The notes under the pieces are model-generated. The model was not told the DNA's origin. It worked only from the letters and a program-made list of their open reading frames with translations, and did not search any database. From assembly GCF_001908275.1 (NCBI RefSeq), contig NZ_CP018620.1, positions 3,906,001 to 3,970,000 on the forward strand: a DNA stretch of 64,000 bases. The letters are read 5' to 3'. Made by a program: the position numbers and the translations under genes. Source of the stretch: Paenibacillus xylanexedens. GTDB taxonomy: Bacteria > Bacillota > Bacilli > Paenibacillales > Paenibacillaceae. How positions within the stretch are numbered: the first letter of the stretch is position 1; each line of letters opens with the position of its first letter. Below, piece after piece: positions 8,344 through 17,852 of this stretch.

Positions 8344-8390
8344 AGTTTAGAACTGCCCTTAAATATATTTTGCCAAAGGAGAGCTGAGTC

Positions 8391-9146
8391 ATGACTCAAC
8401 ACAATGGAAAAGTAATCATTATTACAGGTGGAGCAAGTGGTATTGGTAAAGAGACAGCACTTCAACTTTCGGATCAAGGTGCGACTATTGTTGTCGCTGA
8501 CTATAATGAAGACGGAGCGAAGAAGCTTGCGGCAGAGATTGAAGCAGCAGGCGGAACAGCGGGCGCGTACAAAGTGGATGTATCCAAAGGGGACGAGATC
8601 AAAGCCCTGATCGACTGGACCGTAGAGCAATATGGTACGTTAAGCGGTATTTTCAATAACGCAGGTATTGGACTTGTGAAGCCATTTCTGGAGATGGACC
8701 CGGAATCCTATCACAGAGTCATTGATGTAGATCAGCACAGTGTATATTATGGTATGTATTATGGCGCGAAAAAAATGGTTGAATTGAATGTACAAGGTAC
8801 CATTGTAAATACAGCTTCGATCTATGGAAGTGTTGCTGCAGTAGGTAGCTTCAACTACAACGCAGCCAAGGCTGCTGTTGTTATGATGTCCAAATCCGGT
8901 GCATTGGAACTTGCTGAGCATGGAATTCGTGTAGTTGGTGTAGCACCTGGCTTTATCGAAACACCGATTCTGGGTGATGACCAAGCCATGAAGGATGCGC
9001 TTGCTACTCAACATATGCGTGGAGAACTCATTCAACCAGAGAAAGTAGCCAGTGTGGTTACATTCCTGTTCAGTGATGCAGCCAGTGCAGTTAATGGTAC
9101 AACTGTAGCCGTAGATGATGGATTCCTCAGCTTCAAAACCAAATAA
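8391..9146 (+). CDS. Short-chain dehydrogenase/reductase
   Basis: A 251-residue cytosolic NAD(P)-dependent oxidoreductase of the classical SDR family. The cofactor motif is GGASGIG near residue 15, the structural NNAG is present (FNNAGIG), the catalytic serine lies in NTASIYGS and the catalytic YxxxK is YNAAK. The acidic VADYNED after strand 2 suggests NAD rather than NADP preference. The site AAAGGAGAG lies 7 nt upstream of ATG 8391. It has its own promoter and terminator and is monocistronic. Substrate is not predictable beyond an alcohol or ketone. Confidence 0.9.
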   Translation: MTQHNGKVIIITGGASGIGKETALQLSDQGATIVVADYNEDGAKKLAAEIEAAGGTAGAYKVDVSKGDEIKALIDWTVEQYGTLSGIFNNAGIGLVKPFLEMDPESYHRVIDVDQHSVYYGMYYGAKKMVELNVQGTIVNTASIYGSVAAVGSFNYNAAKAAVVMMSKSGALELAEHGIRVVGVAPGFIETPILGDDQAMKDALATQHMRGELIQPEKVASVVTFLFSDAASAVNGTTVAVDDGFLSFKTK

Positions 9147-9188
9147 ATAACCTTCTAAAATTAAGAGAACTCATCTCAAAAAAACAGA

Positions 9189-9231
9189 AAAAAACGGTGC
9201 AGAACGATTTATTCGTTTTGCACCGTTTTTG
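9189..9231 (+). terminator. Terminator of the SDR gene
   Basis: AAACGGTGCAGAACGA pairs with TCGTTTTGCACCGTTT around a short loop and runs into T5. The long stem and flanking A-run suggest it may also stop transcripts from the other strand. Confidence 0.88.
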
Positions 9232-9337
9232 TATTTTCATTATAAAGTAATCGTGGCATATGAGATGGAAATAAGTTTGTCGAATCATCCCGAAATTTCA
9301 GAGATCGTGATACAATTAACAAGGTTATAGCTTTTTA

Positions 9338-9508
9338 TCATTCTGTGGTGTCATATACAATTCGAACTCCAAGAGAGCCATAACTCTCTTCTTTGTAATG
9401 ACATTGAGAACAGGTTTTGGTCGAACATAACGCATCGTTATGAACTTGTAATTTTTCGTTGCACTGTGGACATTTATTTTCAAAAAGAGTCTTCAACACG
9501 TTAAACAT
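9338..9508 (-). CDS. Small zinc-ribbon-like protein, 56 aa
   Basis: Reading the minus strand from ATG at 9506-9508 gives a 56-residue protein starting MFNVLKTLFENKCPQC. It has cysteines at about 13, 16, 28, 33 and 36 in the spacing CPQC-x11-C-x4-CSQCH, a small zinc-ribbon pattern. GAGTGA lies 6 nt before the start. It is convergent with the SDR gene and divergent from the TauE permease. I do not recognise a named family. Small orphan zinc-ribbon proteins are common in Bacillales and mostly uncharacterised. The regular cysteine pattern and ribosome site argue that it is real. Confidence 0.65.
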   Translation of the reverse strand: MFNVLKTLFENKCPQCNEKLQVHNDALCSTKTCSQCHYKEESYGSLGVRIVYDTTE

Positions 9509-9633
9509 GCTTAATCACTCATTTCGGATTAATTTACTTGGTTTTTATTATAACGGATTATATTCACCTTGTATAGCACTTTTGAGTGGTATCGAAATGA
9601 GATTTATATTGCACGAAAGGAAGCGCATAACCG

Positions 9634-10431
9634 ATGGATCTTCTGCTTATTGTCATCATGTTTATACTGGGTCTGGTCGGTTCATTCTTCTCCGGTTTGT
9701 TGGGTATTGGTGGGGCCATTATCAATTATCCGCTGTTGTTATATGTTCCATCCTGGATGGGACTGGAGCCGTTCTCAGCACATCAGGTATCGTCGATTAG
9801 TATGTTTCAAGTGTTTTTCGCTTCACTTGCCGGTGTAATTGCATTCCGCAGAAAAGTAAAAACGGGTAGAAGTGGTGGGGCGATCGTTCACCGCGGTTTG
9901 GTGCTATACATGGGCTCCAGCATTCTGGCTGGCAGTCTGATTGGCGGGTTCATATCCGGTCATCTGGACGGAAGGGTTATTAATCTGATCTATGGCATTC
10001 TGGCGATCATGGCGATTGTGCTTATGCTGATTCCCGGAAAGGGAAAGCTTGATACCTCAGCTCCACTGGTGTTTAACCGGTGGATTGCAGCAGGCACTGC
10101 TTTTGCAGTAGGCATTGTATCAGGAATTGTTGGTGCGGGTGGTGCCTTTATCCTTATTCCTATCATGCTGACGATTCTCAACATCCCCGTACGAACGACG
10201 ATTGCTTCTTCACTGGCGATTGTATTTATCTCCGCAATTGGCGGCGTTATAGGTAAAATTACGGGTGGAGACATTACGATGGAACCCATTATCTATACGG
10301 TGATCGGCAGTCTGCTCGGGGCATCCCTTGGTTCACGGGTTAGTTCAATGATCAATGTGAGGGTACTTCGATATGCATTAATCGTACTTATCGCCATCAC
10401 AGCGGTCAAAGTCTGGTCATCTATTCTGTAA
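9634..10431 (+). CDS. TauE/SafE-family permease
   Basis: A 265-residue membrane protein with about eight hydrophobic segments. Two glycine-rich half-repeats, GSFFSGLLGIGGAIINYPLL near the N-terminus and GIVSGIVGAGGAFILIPIM in the second half, are the diagnostic internal duplication of TauE/SafE proteins, which export sulfite, sulfoacetate or other small anions. GAAAGGAAG precedes ATG 9634 at a slightly long distance. Sulfur-metabolism genes are not adjacent, so the substrate is open. A small minus-strand ORF overlaps its last 11 bases. Confidence 0.88.
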   Translation: MDLLLIVIMFILGLVGSFFSGLLGIGGAIINYPLLLYVPSWMGLEPFSAHQVSSISMFQVFFASLAGVIAFRRKVKTGRSGGAIVHRGLVLYMGSSILAGSLIGGFISGHLDGRVINLIYGILAIMAIVLMLIPGKGKLDTSAPLVFNRWIAAGTAFAVGIVSGIVGAGGAFILIPIMLTILNIPVRTTIASSLAIVFISAIGGVIGKITGGDITMEPIIYTVIGSLLGASLGSRVSSMINVRVLRYALIVLIAITAVKVWSSIL

Positions 10432-10561
10432 AATCACGTATATGGGAATGAGCAGTGACGATTTCGTAACCAAACGGTAGGATCGCCGTATAAAGGTTAT
10501 GAACATGAGCTGAAGCGTTGGATACACGATCAAATGAGTTCAGTTTTCGTCCATGGAGCAC
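10421..10561 (-). CDS. Possible small protein, 46 aa, GTG start
   Basis: On the minus strand a GTG at 10559-10561 preceded by AAAGGAG at 5-nt spacing opens a 46-residue frame. It ends inside the last codons of the convergent TauE gene. The sequence includes LNSFDRVSNASAHVHNLYTA and has no cysteine, signal peptide or known motif. The good ribosome site and the lack of any other gene in this 187-bp gap are the only support. I do not recognise it, and it could be chance. Confidence 0.35.
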   Translation of the reverse strand: MLHGRKLNSFDRVSNASAHVHNLYTAILPFGYEIVTAHSHIRDFTE

Positions 10562-10618
10562 CTCATCTCCTTTCATGGATACATGTTTAACATTAATAGA
10601 ATTTGAGGTATCCACCCT

Positions 10619-13000
10619 ATGAATAACGTACTTACAGAACAGGCTGATGCAGGATATCGGCTAGCTGAGCAGAAAGCATCTCAGTATTTCACTTCTCTTA
10701 GGCAGCAACTTATGGATAATACGTATACAACAGCACTTACCCAAGATATTCATGTATGGCAAAAGAAACATATTCATCGTTTTGCCTGGCTTTCTCTTTT
10801 ATCACCTAGCAAAAGAAAACCGGATCCCCGGGATGTTCATAGATATATCCACTGGCTGAATACGACAGGAAAGCTGGATGATTACCTGGATCGGAGTATC
10901 TCCTATATTTATATGCGGGATCTGGGGCAAGCCCTTGATTCTCCGGGTACGCAGGCCCGAATTCAGAATGTTGTCCAGAATACTAAAAAATACTTTATGG
11001 GCTCTGCCACTGGGCGCAAAGGACAGCCTGATTATATCAGTCTGGCTGCGTTGTACCGGTGGGGACAGAAGGAGAACATTGAAACGGCTGTCATCTGGGT
11101 GATGAACAAATTAAAGAATGTAGCATCCAACATCCCGAAGGAGCTGGATGCAGAGCAGGCGCAACGGAAGCTCATCAAGATCATTCTTGGCGTGGTCCTT
11201 CATGTGGACGATGAGATGAATGAGCAGACACCACCTGAAGAGCGTGCCCGGAGATTTGATGCGGCGATTCGACTTGGTTATTCGTACGGTTTGACATATC
11301 CATTTGTGGATGATCTGCTGGATTCTCAAGCTTTGACTGTTCAGGAAAAAGAACAATATTCCCTGATGATACGTGATGCACTTCTTACCGGGGTCGTCCC
11401 TGATCTGGGGGAGTGGAAAGGCAGCAATCTTGAAGTAATTGAATATGTACATTCCGAGCTTCGGGAAGCATTTGAGTACATCAAGAACTACCAGCATCCA
11501 GAGAAACAGCGCACGTTCTTAGAGCAATCCTATGTGTTCTTTCAGTCTCAGGAGATCGATCGCAACAAGAAATTAGCCAATGCGAATTACAGCAATGAAG
11601 AATTGTACATTCCGATTATTATCAAATCTTCTTCTTCCCGATTAATCGTCCGGTCTGTTCTCAGTGCACCGGTGGATGAAGGATTTGATCTGCGGACGTT
11701 CTACTACGGGATATATAATCAGTTGGCTGATGATTTTGCCGATATGTTTGACGATATGGAAGAAGGGGCAGTAACTCCGTATACGTACTATTTGAAGTAC
11801 CGTGACCTGCGTCCCGACTTGATTAATCCATATGAATTGTATTGGGCAGTCATCTCTCATCTAATCCATGATGTATATAACTCGGATGCCAAGACCCGCG
11901 AGGTCATACTGGATCGTGCGATCAACGGGCTGAAGCGTTGTAAAGAACGGTTGGGGCAGCAAAAATATGATGAAGTGATGACGATCTTTGCCTCTGGGCA
12001 GCCTGAATTCAATCAACTGGTTCAACAGATGGTGCGAAAAGCAGATGACGTTGATTTCCTTGATAAATTGTTACGGGATCAGGTTGTGCTTCAATTGAAA
12101 AATGACAAGCAGGAGAAAGAGGAGTTCAAACAGACCATTCGAACGGTTCGCGAACAGATTAATGTGGAGTTACAGATTGCGAAGCCCGGTGGCCTTCACG
12201 AGATGAAAGAGACGCTGATCGATGCCGCCAATTACAGCTTGCAGGGAGACGGAAAGAGGCTACGTCCGATATTAACTTGGGTTATGGGTGTGCGCGAGTA
12301 TGGTCTACCTGAATCATCCATCGTTCCGCTGCTAAGATCATTGGAGTACATGCATACCGCTTCCCTGATCTTTGATGATCTGCCTACGCAGGATAATGCT
12401 TCGACAAGGCGTGGACGTTCCACGCTGCACCAGGTGCACAATAGTGCCACAGCAGAGCTTACCGGTCTATTTCTTATCCAGAAGGCGATTGGAGAGCAAT
12501 CCTCATTAGATCGTTTTGATGCGGCGACCGTGCTCAAACTCATTCAGTATTCGGCTGAAAAAGCAGAGGATATGTGTATGGGGCAGGCGATGGATCTGAA
12601 CTCCAAAGGCAAGGCATTGACGCTGGAGCAGTTGAACATGATCTGTTTTTACAAAACAGGCATTGCCTTCGAAGCTGCCCTGGTTATGCCAGCGATACTT
12701 GCCCAAGTGAAGGAACCGGAGATGGCTACGCTGAAAAAGTTCGCTTATCATGCGGGGATCGCCTTCCAGATCAAGGACGACTTGCTGGATTTCGAGGGAA
12801 ATCACCTCATTCTTGGGAAACCAGCAGGTCAGGATGAGCGGAACAACAATTCAACCTTTGTGTCTATTCTGGGTGATGAAGGCGCGAAGAAAGCGATGTG
12901 GGAGCATTATTGTCTTGCTACAGATGCATTGAACGAGATGCCAAAACCTATCCCCTTCCTGAGACATCTATTGGATTATCTTGTTGGTCGCGAGCGCTAA
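10619..13000 (+). CDS. Polyprenyl synthetase-family protein with two isoprenoid-synthase-like halves
   Basis: A 793-residue cytosolic protein, over twice the length of a normal prenyl diphosphate synthase. The C-terminal half (about 535-793) is a canonical trans-isoprenyl diphosphate synthase: GKRLRP near 548, first aspartate-rich motif DDLPTQD at 586-592 and second DDLLD at 720-724. The N-terminal half has its own DDLLD at 231-235 and DDFAD at 371-375, 140 residues apart, close to the 134-residue spacing in the C-terminal half. That suggests a second, divergent isoprenoid-synthase fold, which is inference. No ribosome site is strong; GAGGTATCC lies just upstream. Neighbours give no pathway. 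Products are unknown. Confidence 0.82.
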   Translation: MNNVLTEQADAGYRLAEQKASQYFTSLRQQLMDNTYTTALTQDIHVWQKKHIHRFAWLSLLSPSKRKPDPRDVHRYIHWLNTTGKLDDYLDRSISYIYMRDLGQALDSPGTQARIQNVVQNTKKYFMGSATGRKGQPDYISLAALYRWGQKENIETAVIWVMNKLKNVASNIPKELDAEQAQRKLIKIILGVVLHVDDEMNEQTPPEERARRFDAAIRLGYSYGLTYPFVDDLLDSQALTVQEKEQYSLMIRDALLTGVVPDLGEWKGSNLEVIEYVHSELREAFEYIKNYQHPEKQRTFLEQSYVFFQSQEIDRNKKLANANYSNEELYIPIIIKSSSSRLIVRSVLSAPVDEGFDLRTFYYGIYNQLADDFADMFDDMEEGAVTPYTYYLKYRDLRPDLINPYELYWAVISHLIHDVYNSDAKTREVILDRAINGLKRCKERLGQQKYDEVMTIFASGQPEFNQLVQQMVRKADDVDFLDKLLRDQVVLQLKNDKQEKEEFKQTIRTVREQINVELQIAKPGGLHEMKETLIDAANYSLQGDGKRLRPILTWVMGVREYGLPESSIVPLLRSLEYMHTASLIFDDLPTQDNASTRRGRSTLHQVHNSATAELTGLFLIQKAIGEQSSLDRFDAATVLKLIQYSAEKAEDMCMGQAMDLNSKGKALTLEQLNMICFYKTGIAFEAALVMPAILAQVKEPEMATLKKFAYHAGIAFQIKDDLLDFEGNHLILGKPAGQDERNNNSTFVSILGDEGAKKAMWEHYCLATDALNEMPKPIPFLRHLLDYLVGRER

Positions 13001-13051
13001 TTCATTTAACTAACGATTCCGTGTTGCGTATGACTTATTATGATATATAAC

Positions 13052-13098
13052 GACAAAGGTCAGGATTCCATATGAATGGATTCCAGGCCTTGTTTGAC
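13052..13098 (+). terminator. Hairpin terminator after the polyprenyl synthetase gene
   Basis: ACAAAGGTCAGGATTCCAT pairs imperfectly with ATGGATTCCAGGCCTTGT and is followed by a weak T-run (TTTG). It sits 51 bp after the stop. Confidence 0.6.
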
Positions 13099-13269
13099 TT
13101 TGTAGACACAAATTTCTTAAAAAGATTTGTTTCAACTCCTGTATTTTTGGGTAATAAGCAGGTACTGTTGTTTTAAAACTGACTAATTCTTATAGAACAT
13201 CTTATATCAGTAAAAATTTTAGATTTCGACAAACTTTACATGGAGTCTATGCCAAAAGGAGAACTTACA

Positions 13270-15897
13270 ATGCAGGTTCAAAAGGTCGATCATCACGAAT
13301 TGTTCGAGCAGATCTATAACCAAGCGCCTATTGGGATTGCACTAGTTGCTCCAACAGGGCAATGGATGAAAGTGAACCCTGCCTTTTGCTGTATGCTAGG
13401 TTATACAAGTGATGAATTAATGGATCTCACGTATCAGGATATTACACATCCGGATGATTCCTCACAAGATATGATCTGTAGTTATGAGCTATTTGAAGGT
13501 AAATCAAAAGAAAATCAATACGAAAAGCGTTATATTAATAAAAATGGTGACATCTTATGGTGTTCGATACATGTTTCCTTGGTTCGAAATGAAATTACGG
13601 ATGAACCTCTTTATTCCGTTTGCCATATTGTTGATATTTCCAATCGTAAACTGTCTGAACAAAAACTTCTCCATAGTGAAGAAATGTTCAAACTTATTAC
13701 GGATCATGCTCAGGAGATCATCTATATTGCCGATTCAGAGGGAGTTTGTCGGTTCTGCTCACCGTCAGTCCAACAAATATTAGGTTATTCCCCGGAAGAA
13801 GTCATTGGCCAAAACAATAATGCTTCCTTTCACCCACAAGATCTGGAACGGATCTCACAGATGGATTTGACTAAAGGTAATCTGTTGAATATTAGAGTCC
13901 GCCATAAAGACGGGCATTATCTTTGGTTTGAAACCACATACAAGGTCTTTGGTGATGCGGAGCATGAACAGCAGATTTTTACAATTGGACGAGATATATC
14001 AGAGCGAAAAAAACAAAAGGATATCAGTGCAGAGGCTGAACGTATCGCCTTGATTGGTAGTTGGGAATGGGATATGGTCTTAGACCATATTACATTTTCA
14101 GATCAGATCTTTGAGATTTTTGAACTTGAACGCACCTGCAAACCATATCGGATAAGTGATGTTTTTGATGTTATGAATTCCGAAGATATAGCCTCTATAC
14201 AAAAACATATTACAGGGGTAAAACAAGGTGAACCGCTCGATTTCGAATACAAACACATCAGTTCTGATGGAAATGAGAAGTATCTTCACTTGCGCGGATT
14301 GATTACACTCGATGAGAATCGTCAGCCAGTCCAGCTGAACGGAACACTACAGGATATCACTGAACGCAAACGCATCGAATTTAAATTGCAGGAATCTGTG
14401 GAGCGATACACTTCGCTTAAGAAATACAATCATGACGCCATTATCTCGTTTAACATGGATGGTAATATTATGAATGCAAATCCAGTGGCGGTGAAAATGA
14501 CGGGCTGTCCCGTGGCTGAAATGATCGACACAAGCATAAGCAGATTTATCGGAGCCAGTAATCTGGGTCTGATTCTGGGCAGTAATTATGAGATGGCTGA
14601 AAAGGAAATCAACGCTGTTCGGCACACGGATGGATCTGAGACAGAAGTCTTGGCTACGCTTGCTCCAATCATTGTTAACCAATCCAATGTCGGGTTTTAC
14701 CTGATTGCCAAGGATATTACGGAGCAGAAAAAACTGCTGGTAGCCAAAGAGACAGCGGAGAGAATGAATAAGGCCAAAAGTAAATTTTTGGCGATGATGA
14801 GTCATGAAATCCGCACACCCATGAACGGTGTAATTGGGATGACCGATTTGCTCCTGGATACTCCTGGACTTAGCGGGGAACAAAAGGAATATATCGAAAT
14901 CATCCAGAAGAGTGGAGATTCCTTGCTTGCTATCATTAATGATATTCTTGATTTTTCCAAAATCGAATCAGGCAAAACCGATCTGGTGGAAGATCCTTTT
15001 GATCTCGTAGAGATCGTGACCGAGACGGTGCAAATCGTAAAACCGCTGGCTCGTGAAAAGAAGCTGGATGTTCGCATGTGCGTAGAAGATGTCATTCCAA
15101 CTCCGGTGTATGGTGATGCTTATCGTCTTAAACAGGTACTTACCAATATCATCGGCAACGCAGTCAAATTCACTTCAGAAGGCGGCGTGGAAGTTAAAGT
15201 GGGAGTTAAGGAGCAGTGCGGCAATACCGTGCAGCTTTATTTTCAGGTAAAAGATTCGGGCATTGGCATTCCGGCTGAGAGGAAACAACAGTTATTTGAA
15301 CCTTTCTACCAACTGGACAATTTTATGACCCGCAAACCTCAAGGTACCGGTCTTGGCCTTGCCATTAGCAAGAAACTGGTGGAGCTTATGCAGGGTGAGA
15401 TCTGGATCGAGGAATCGGATGAACCGGGTACAATATTTATATTTACCGCCCAATTTAAATTAAATAACGGTGAAGAGAGCAACAGGTTGGATCAACAGCA
15501 GAAGAAGAGCAGAACATCAGCCTTGCGAATTTTAATCGCAGAAGACAATGAGGTGAATCAGCTCGTCCTTAGCAGAATCGTTGAGAAAAAAGGGCACTTT
15601 GTGGATCATGTGGCGGATGGTGTTGAGGCAGTCGAGGCGGTCAAACACACTTCATATGATATTGTCTTCATGGATGTGCATATGCCAAGGCTTAATGGGT
15701 TCGAAGCGACAAAAGTGATTAAAAATGCTTTGCACCCCGAGAGTTGTCCATTCATTATTGCGGTAACTGCAAATGCCGTAAGAGGAGACATGGAAAACTG
15801 CTTGAAGGCAGGTATGGATGCGTATGTCAGCAAACCGATCAAAATCGAGTCCATTATGCAAGCATTGGAGACCTATTACATTAAAAATAATCTCTAA
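13270..15897 (+). CDS. Soluble hybrid sensor histidine kinase with four PAS domains and a receiver
   Basis: An 875-residue protein without membrane segments, so a cytoplasmic sensor. Four PAS/PAC units lie at roughly residues 5-130, 135-245, 250-370 and 375-490; the third begins with WEWDMVLDHITFS, a PAS_3-type start. They are followed by a HisKA domain with the phosphoacceptor His512 (MMSHEIRTPMNG), an HATPase domain ending with GTGLGLAISKKL, and a C-terminal receiver with Asp802 (FMDVHMP) and a conserved lysine (SKPIK). AAAAGGAGA is 7 nt before ATG 13270; an in-frame ATG at 13240 lacks one. No separate response regulator or target gene is adjacent, so signal and output are unknown. Confidence 0.93.
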   Translation: MQVQKVDHHELFEQIYNQAPIGIALVAPTGQWMKVNPAFCCMLGYTSDELMDLTYQDITHPDDSSQDMICSYELFEGKSKENQYEKRYINKNGDILWCSIHVSLVRNEITDEPLYSVCHIVDISNRKLSEQKLLHSEEMFKLITDHAQEIIYIADSEGVCRFCSPSVQQILGYSPEEVIGQNNNASFHPQDLERISQMDLTKGNLLNIRVRHKDGHYLWFETTYKVFGDAEHEQQIFTIGRDISERKKQKDISAEAERIALIGSWEWDMVLDHITFSDQIFEIFELERTCKPYRISDVFDVMNSEDIASIQKHITGVKQGEPLDFEYKHISSDGNEKYLHLRGLITLDENRQPVQLNGTLQDITERKRIEFKLQESVERYTSLKKYNHDAIISFNMDGNIMNANPVAVKMTGCPVAEMIDTSISRFIGASNLGLILGSNYEMAEKEINAVRHTDGSETEVLATLAPIIVNQSNVGFYLIAKDITEQKKLLVAKETAERMNKAKSKFLAMMSHEIRTPMNGVIGMTDLLLDTPGLSGEQKEYIEIIQKSGDSLLAIINDILDFSKIESGKTDLVEDPFDLVEIVTETVQIVKPLAREKKLDVRMCVEDVIPTPVYGDAYRLKQVLTNIIGNAVKFTSEGGVEVKVGVKEQCGNTVQLYFQVKDSGIGIPAERKQQLFEPFYQLDNFMTRKPQGTGLGLAISKKLVELMQGEIWIEESDEPGTIFIFTAQFKLNNGEESNRLDQQQKKSRTSALRILIAEDNEVNQLVLSRIVEKKGHFVDHVADGVEAVEAVKHTSYDIVFMDVHMPRLNGFEATKVIKNALHPESCPFIIAVTANAVRGDMENCLKAGMDAYVSKPIKIESIMQALETYYIKNNL

Positions 15898-15937
15898 ATA
15901 TTAATCTCTGATTGCACTAAAAATGGATCGGCAATAG

Positions 15938-15975
15938 AGCCGCTAGCTTATCGTCAATAGGCTACCGGCTTTTTT
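15938..15975 (+). terminator. Terminator of the hybrid kinase gene
   Basis: AGCCGCTAGC pairs with GCTACCGGCT (one bulge) followed by TTTTT, 40 bp after the stop. Confidence 0.8.
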
Positions 15976-16032
15976 GCTGTTCCATGATTTGGTCCACTCC
16001 TGTATGCCGCATATACGACTGTGCACAAATCC

Positions 16033-17799
16033 CTAAGGATTTTTGATCCACAATTTCGAGATGTCCATATATCCGAATTCCGCTGTCTGCATACCGAAGA
16101 TGCTCTGATCCAGTTCCGCCTGCTTGTTCATGTGACAGCCATGCAAGATCCAGCAGTGATCACGTAGCAAGGATTCAGCTTCATCCAGAAGCGCAGTACG
16201 GTCTGGCCGATGAAGCTTTGCAAAATGATCCAGTTTGTCATCCAATAGAGACTGGAATGCAGGAGACATACACATATGAAAATGGTTGGACAGGTTTTTG
16301 AAAAAATGAATCATGCCGTACTGCCAATCTTCCTCCAGTATCTCTTCAGCGAGGATCAATTGTGCGTTTGTGGTTTCCTCTGAATTGAAATAATCCACAA
16401 CGGCATGCATGCTGATGTTCAGACCGATGGACGCTGCCCTACACCGGAACCACTCGGCAACGTCTGCATCCTTATTATGCTTATACGATAAAGTTATGGT
16501 CTCCCCCTGGTACCCGCAGTTATGTAGCAATTCACGAGCCTGCTCAAGAGAGCCAGCTGACCAGTCCTGGTCTGCACTTCTCCAGGGAAGGAAGCTGCTG
16601 GCTGGTGTAATCCGATTTCCACCGAGATCTCTGACAAGTGCGACCGAATCATAGACAATACGCAGGGCTTGCCGAAATAGGGGATGATGATGGATGCCTT
16701 CCTTGTGAAAATTGAACAGCATATACTGACAACCAAGCGCCGGATAATTGATACTGTTCGTCTGATCACAGCCTGTTGTCAGACTCAATCGATCTGTACC
16801 GGGTAGCTCATAATAGCGATCATTTGGACTCAGGTCAGGCACAAACCAGAAATGCACTTGATCCAGATGTGGCCGGATGCCGTAGTACGCATCAAAAGCG
16901 GTAAGCTCCAGCACATCTTCATTCAGCTCAGAGATCTGAAAAGGACCGGTACCTACCAATGTATTGTCTACATTGTAATCGTAGGGCAGGATTGTCATCC
17001 GAATACAACTGAACAGATGCAAGAAAAACCGATTAGGACGATGTAGAACAAACTTGATGCAGTAATCGCCAGCTACTTCCGCTCGTTCAATATCCCGATA
17101 CAACCAGATGGACGGACTATGCACATCAATCAATCGTTGCAACGTCGCTTGCACATCCCGGGACGTCATGATACGTCCGTTGTGGAAACGTACACCTTTC
17201 TGGAGATAGAAGGTCCATAAGCGATGGTCCTCGCTGCACTCCCACATGTGCGCCAGTGCTGGCAGGAATGATTCTGTCTTGGCATCATAAGTGATCAATG
17301 TATTACAGACCTGGCTTAGCAGGTAGGTTTCAAATGCAGTATAAACAAAGGCTGGGTCCAAATCACCTAACTGGCGTGACCTCATGATGCGCAGTATATC
17401 CTGACCAGAGGCAGTTTCATCGTGGCCGTGAAATCCCATCTGTTGATGAAGGGAGAGCATGAGCTGTTCTCGCAATGTATCATCCATCTGGACGGTTCCG
17501 ATGAGTTCAATGGCGTCTTTCATTTTGCCTTTACCTAAAAGTTCGGTAAAACTCGCTTCCAACGCTTCATTCATGCTGCGCAGCATCGTTAGCTTCGAAT
17601 GATGTCCACGACCACGTCCCGGTTGCCAATGGATGAAGCCCAGTTCTTCCAATTTTCTGAGAATGAATTTCACATTACGAGGGGTGCAGCACAGGGCAGC
17701 GGACAAGCTATCGATGGTTACCGCTACAGGTTCATGAAGTTTGAATGAAAGCTGTTCGGCCCCGGCGAGCCTTATAAAGTGTGTATGTAGGGTATCCAT
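16033..17799 (-). CDS. SgrR-like regulator: winged helix plus solute-binding-protein domain
   Basis: A 588-residue protein with an N-terminal DNA-binding domain like SgrR_N (LSAALCCTPRNVKFILRKLEELGFIHWQPGRGRGHHS) and a C-terminal family-5 extracellular solute-binding domain from about residue 150 (FETYLLSQVCNTLITYD, WTFYLQKGVRFHNGR). It has no signal peptide, so the binding domain acts as a cytosolic ligand sensor, as in SgrR. I choose the ATG at 17797-17799 because AGAGGAG is 8 nt upstream; upstream in-frame ATGs are less well placed. It is divergent from an MFS transporter and a 28-bp palindrome lies between them, so it probably controls that exporter and itself. Confidence 0.87.
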   Translation of the reverse strand: MDTLHTHFIRLAGAEQLSFKLHEPVAVTIDSLSAALCCTPRNVKFILRKLEELGFIHWQPGRGRGHHSKLTMLRSMNEALEASFTELLGKGKMKDAIELIGTVQMDDTLREQLMLSLHQQMGFHGHDETASGQDILRIMRSRQLGDLDPAFVYTAFETYLLSQVCNTLITYDAKTESFLPALAHMWECSEDHRLWTFYLQKGVRFHNGRIMTSRDVQATLQRLIDVHSPSIWLYRDIERAEVAGDYCIKFVLHRPNRFFLHLFSCIRMTILPYDYNVDNTLVGTGPFQISELNEDVLELTAFDAYYGIRPHLDQVHFWFVPDLSPNDRYYELPGTDRLSLTTGCDQTNSINYPALGCQYMLFNFHKEGIHHHPLFRQALRIVYDSVALVRDLGGNRITPASSFLPWRSADQDWSAGSLEQARELLHNCGYQGETITLSYKHNKDADVAEWFRCRAASIGLNISMHAVVDYFNSEETTNAQLILAEEILEEDWQYGMIHFFKNLSNHFHMCMSPAFQSLLDDKLDHFAKLHRPDRTALLDEAESLLRDHCWILHGCHMNKQAELDQSIFGMQTAEFGYMDISKLWIKNP

Positions 17800-17824
17800 G
17801 GTCATGACTCCTCTATTAAAGGTG

Positions 17825-17852
17825 AAAAGTGTGAACATATGTTTACACTTTT
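17825..17852. promoter_or_regulatory. 28-bp operator-like palindrome between the SgrR-like gene and MFS gene
   Basis: The left arm AAAAGTGTGAACAT (17825-17838) and right arm ATGTTTACACTTTT (17839-17852) are reverse complements at 13 of 14 positions. It sits 26 bp upstream of the regulator start and 93 bp upstream of the MFS start, a natural position for an autoregulatory operator. Confidence 0.7.
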
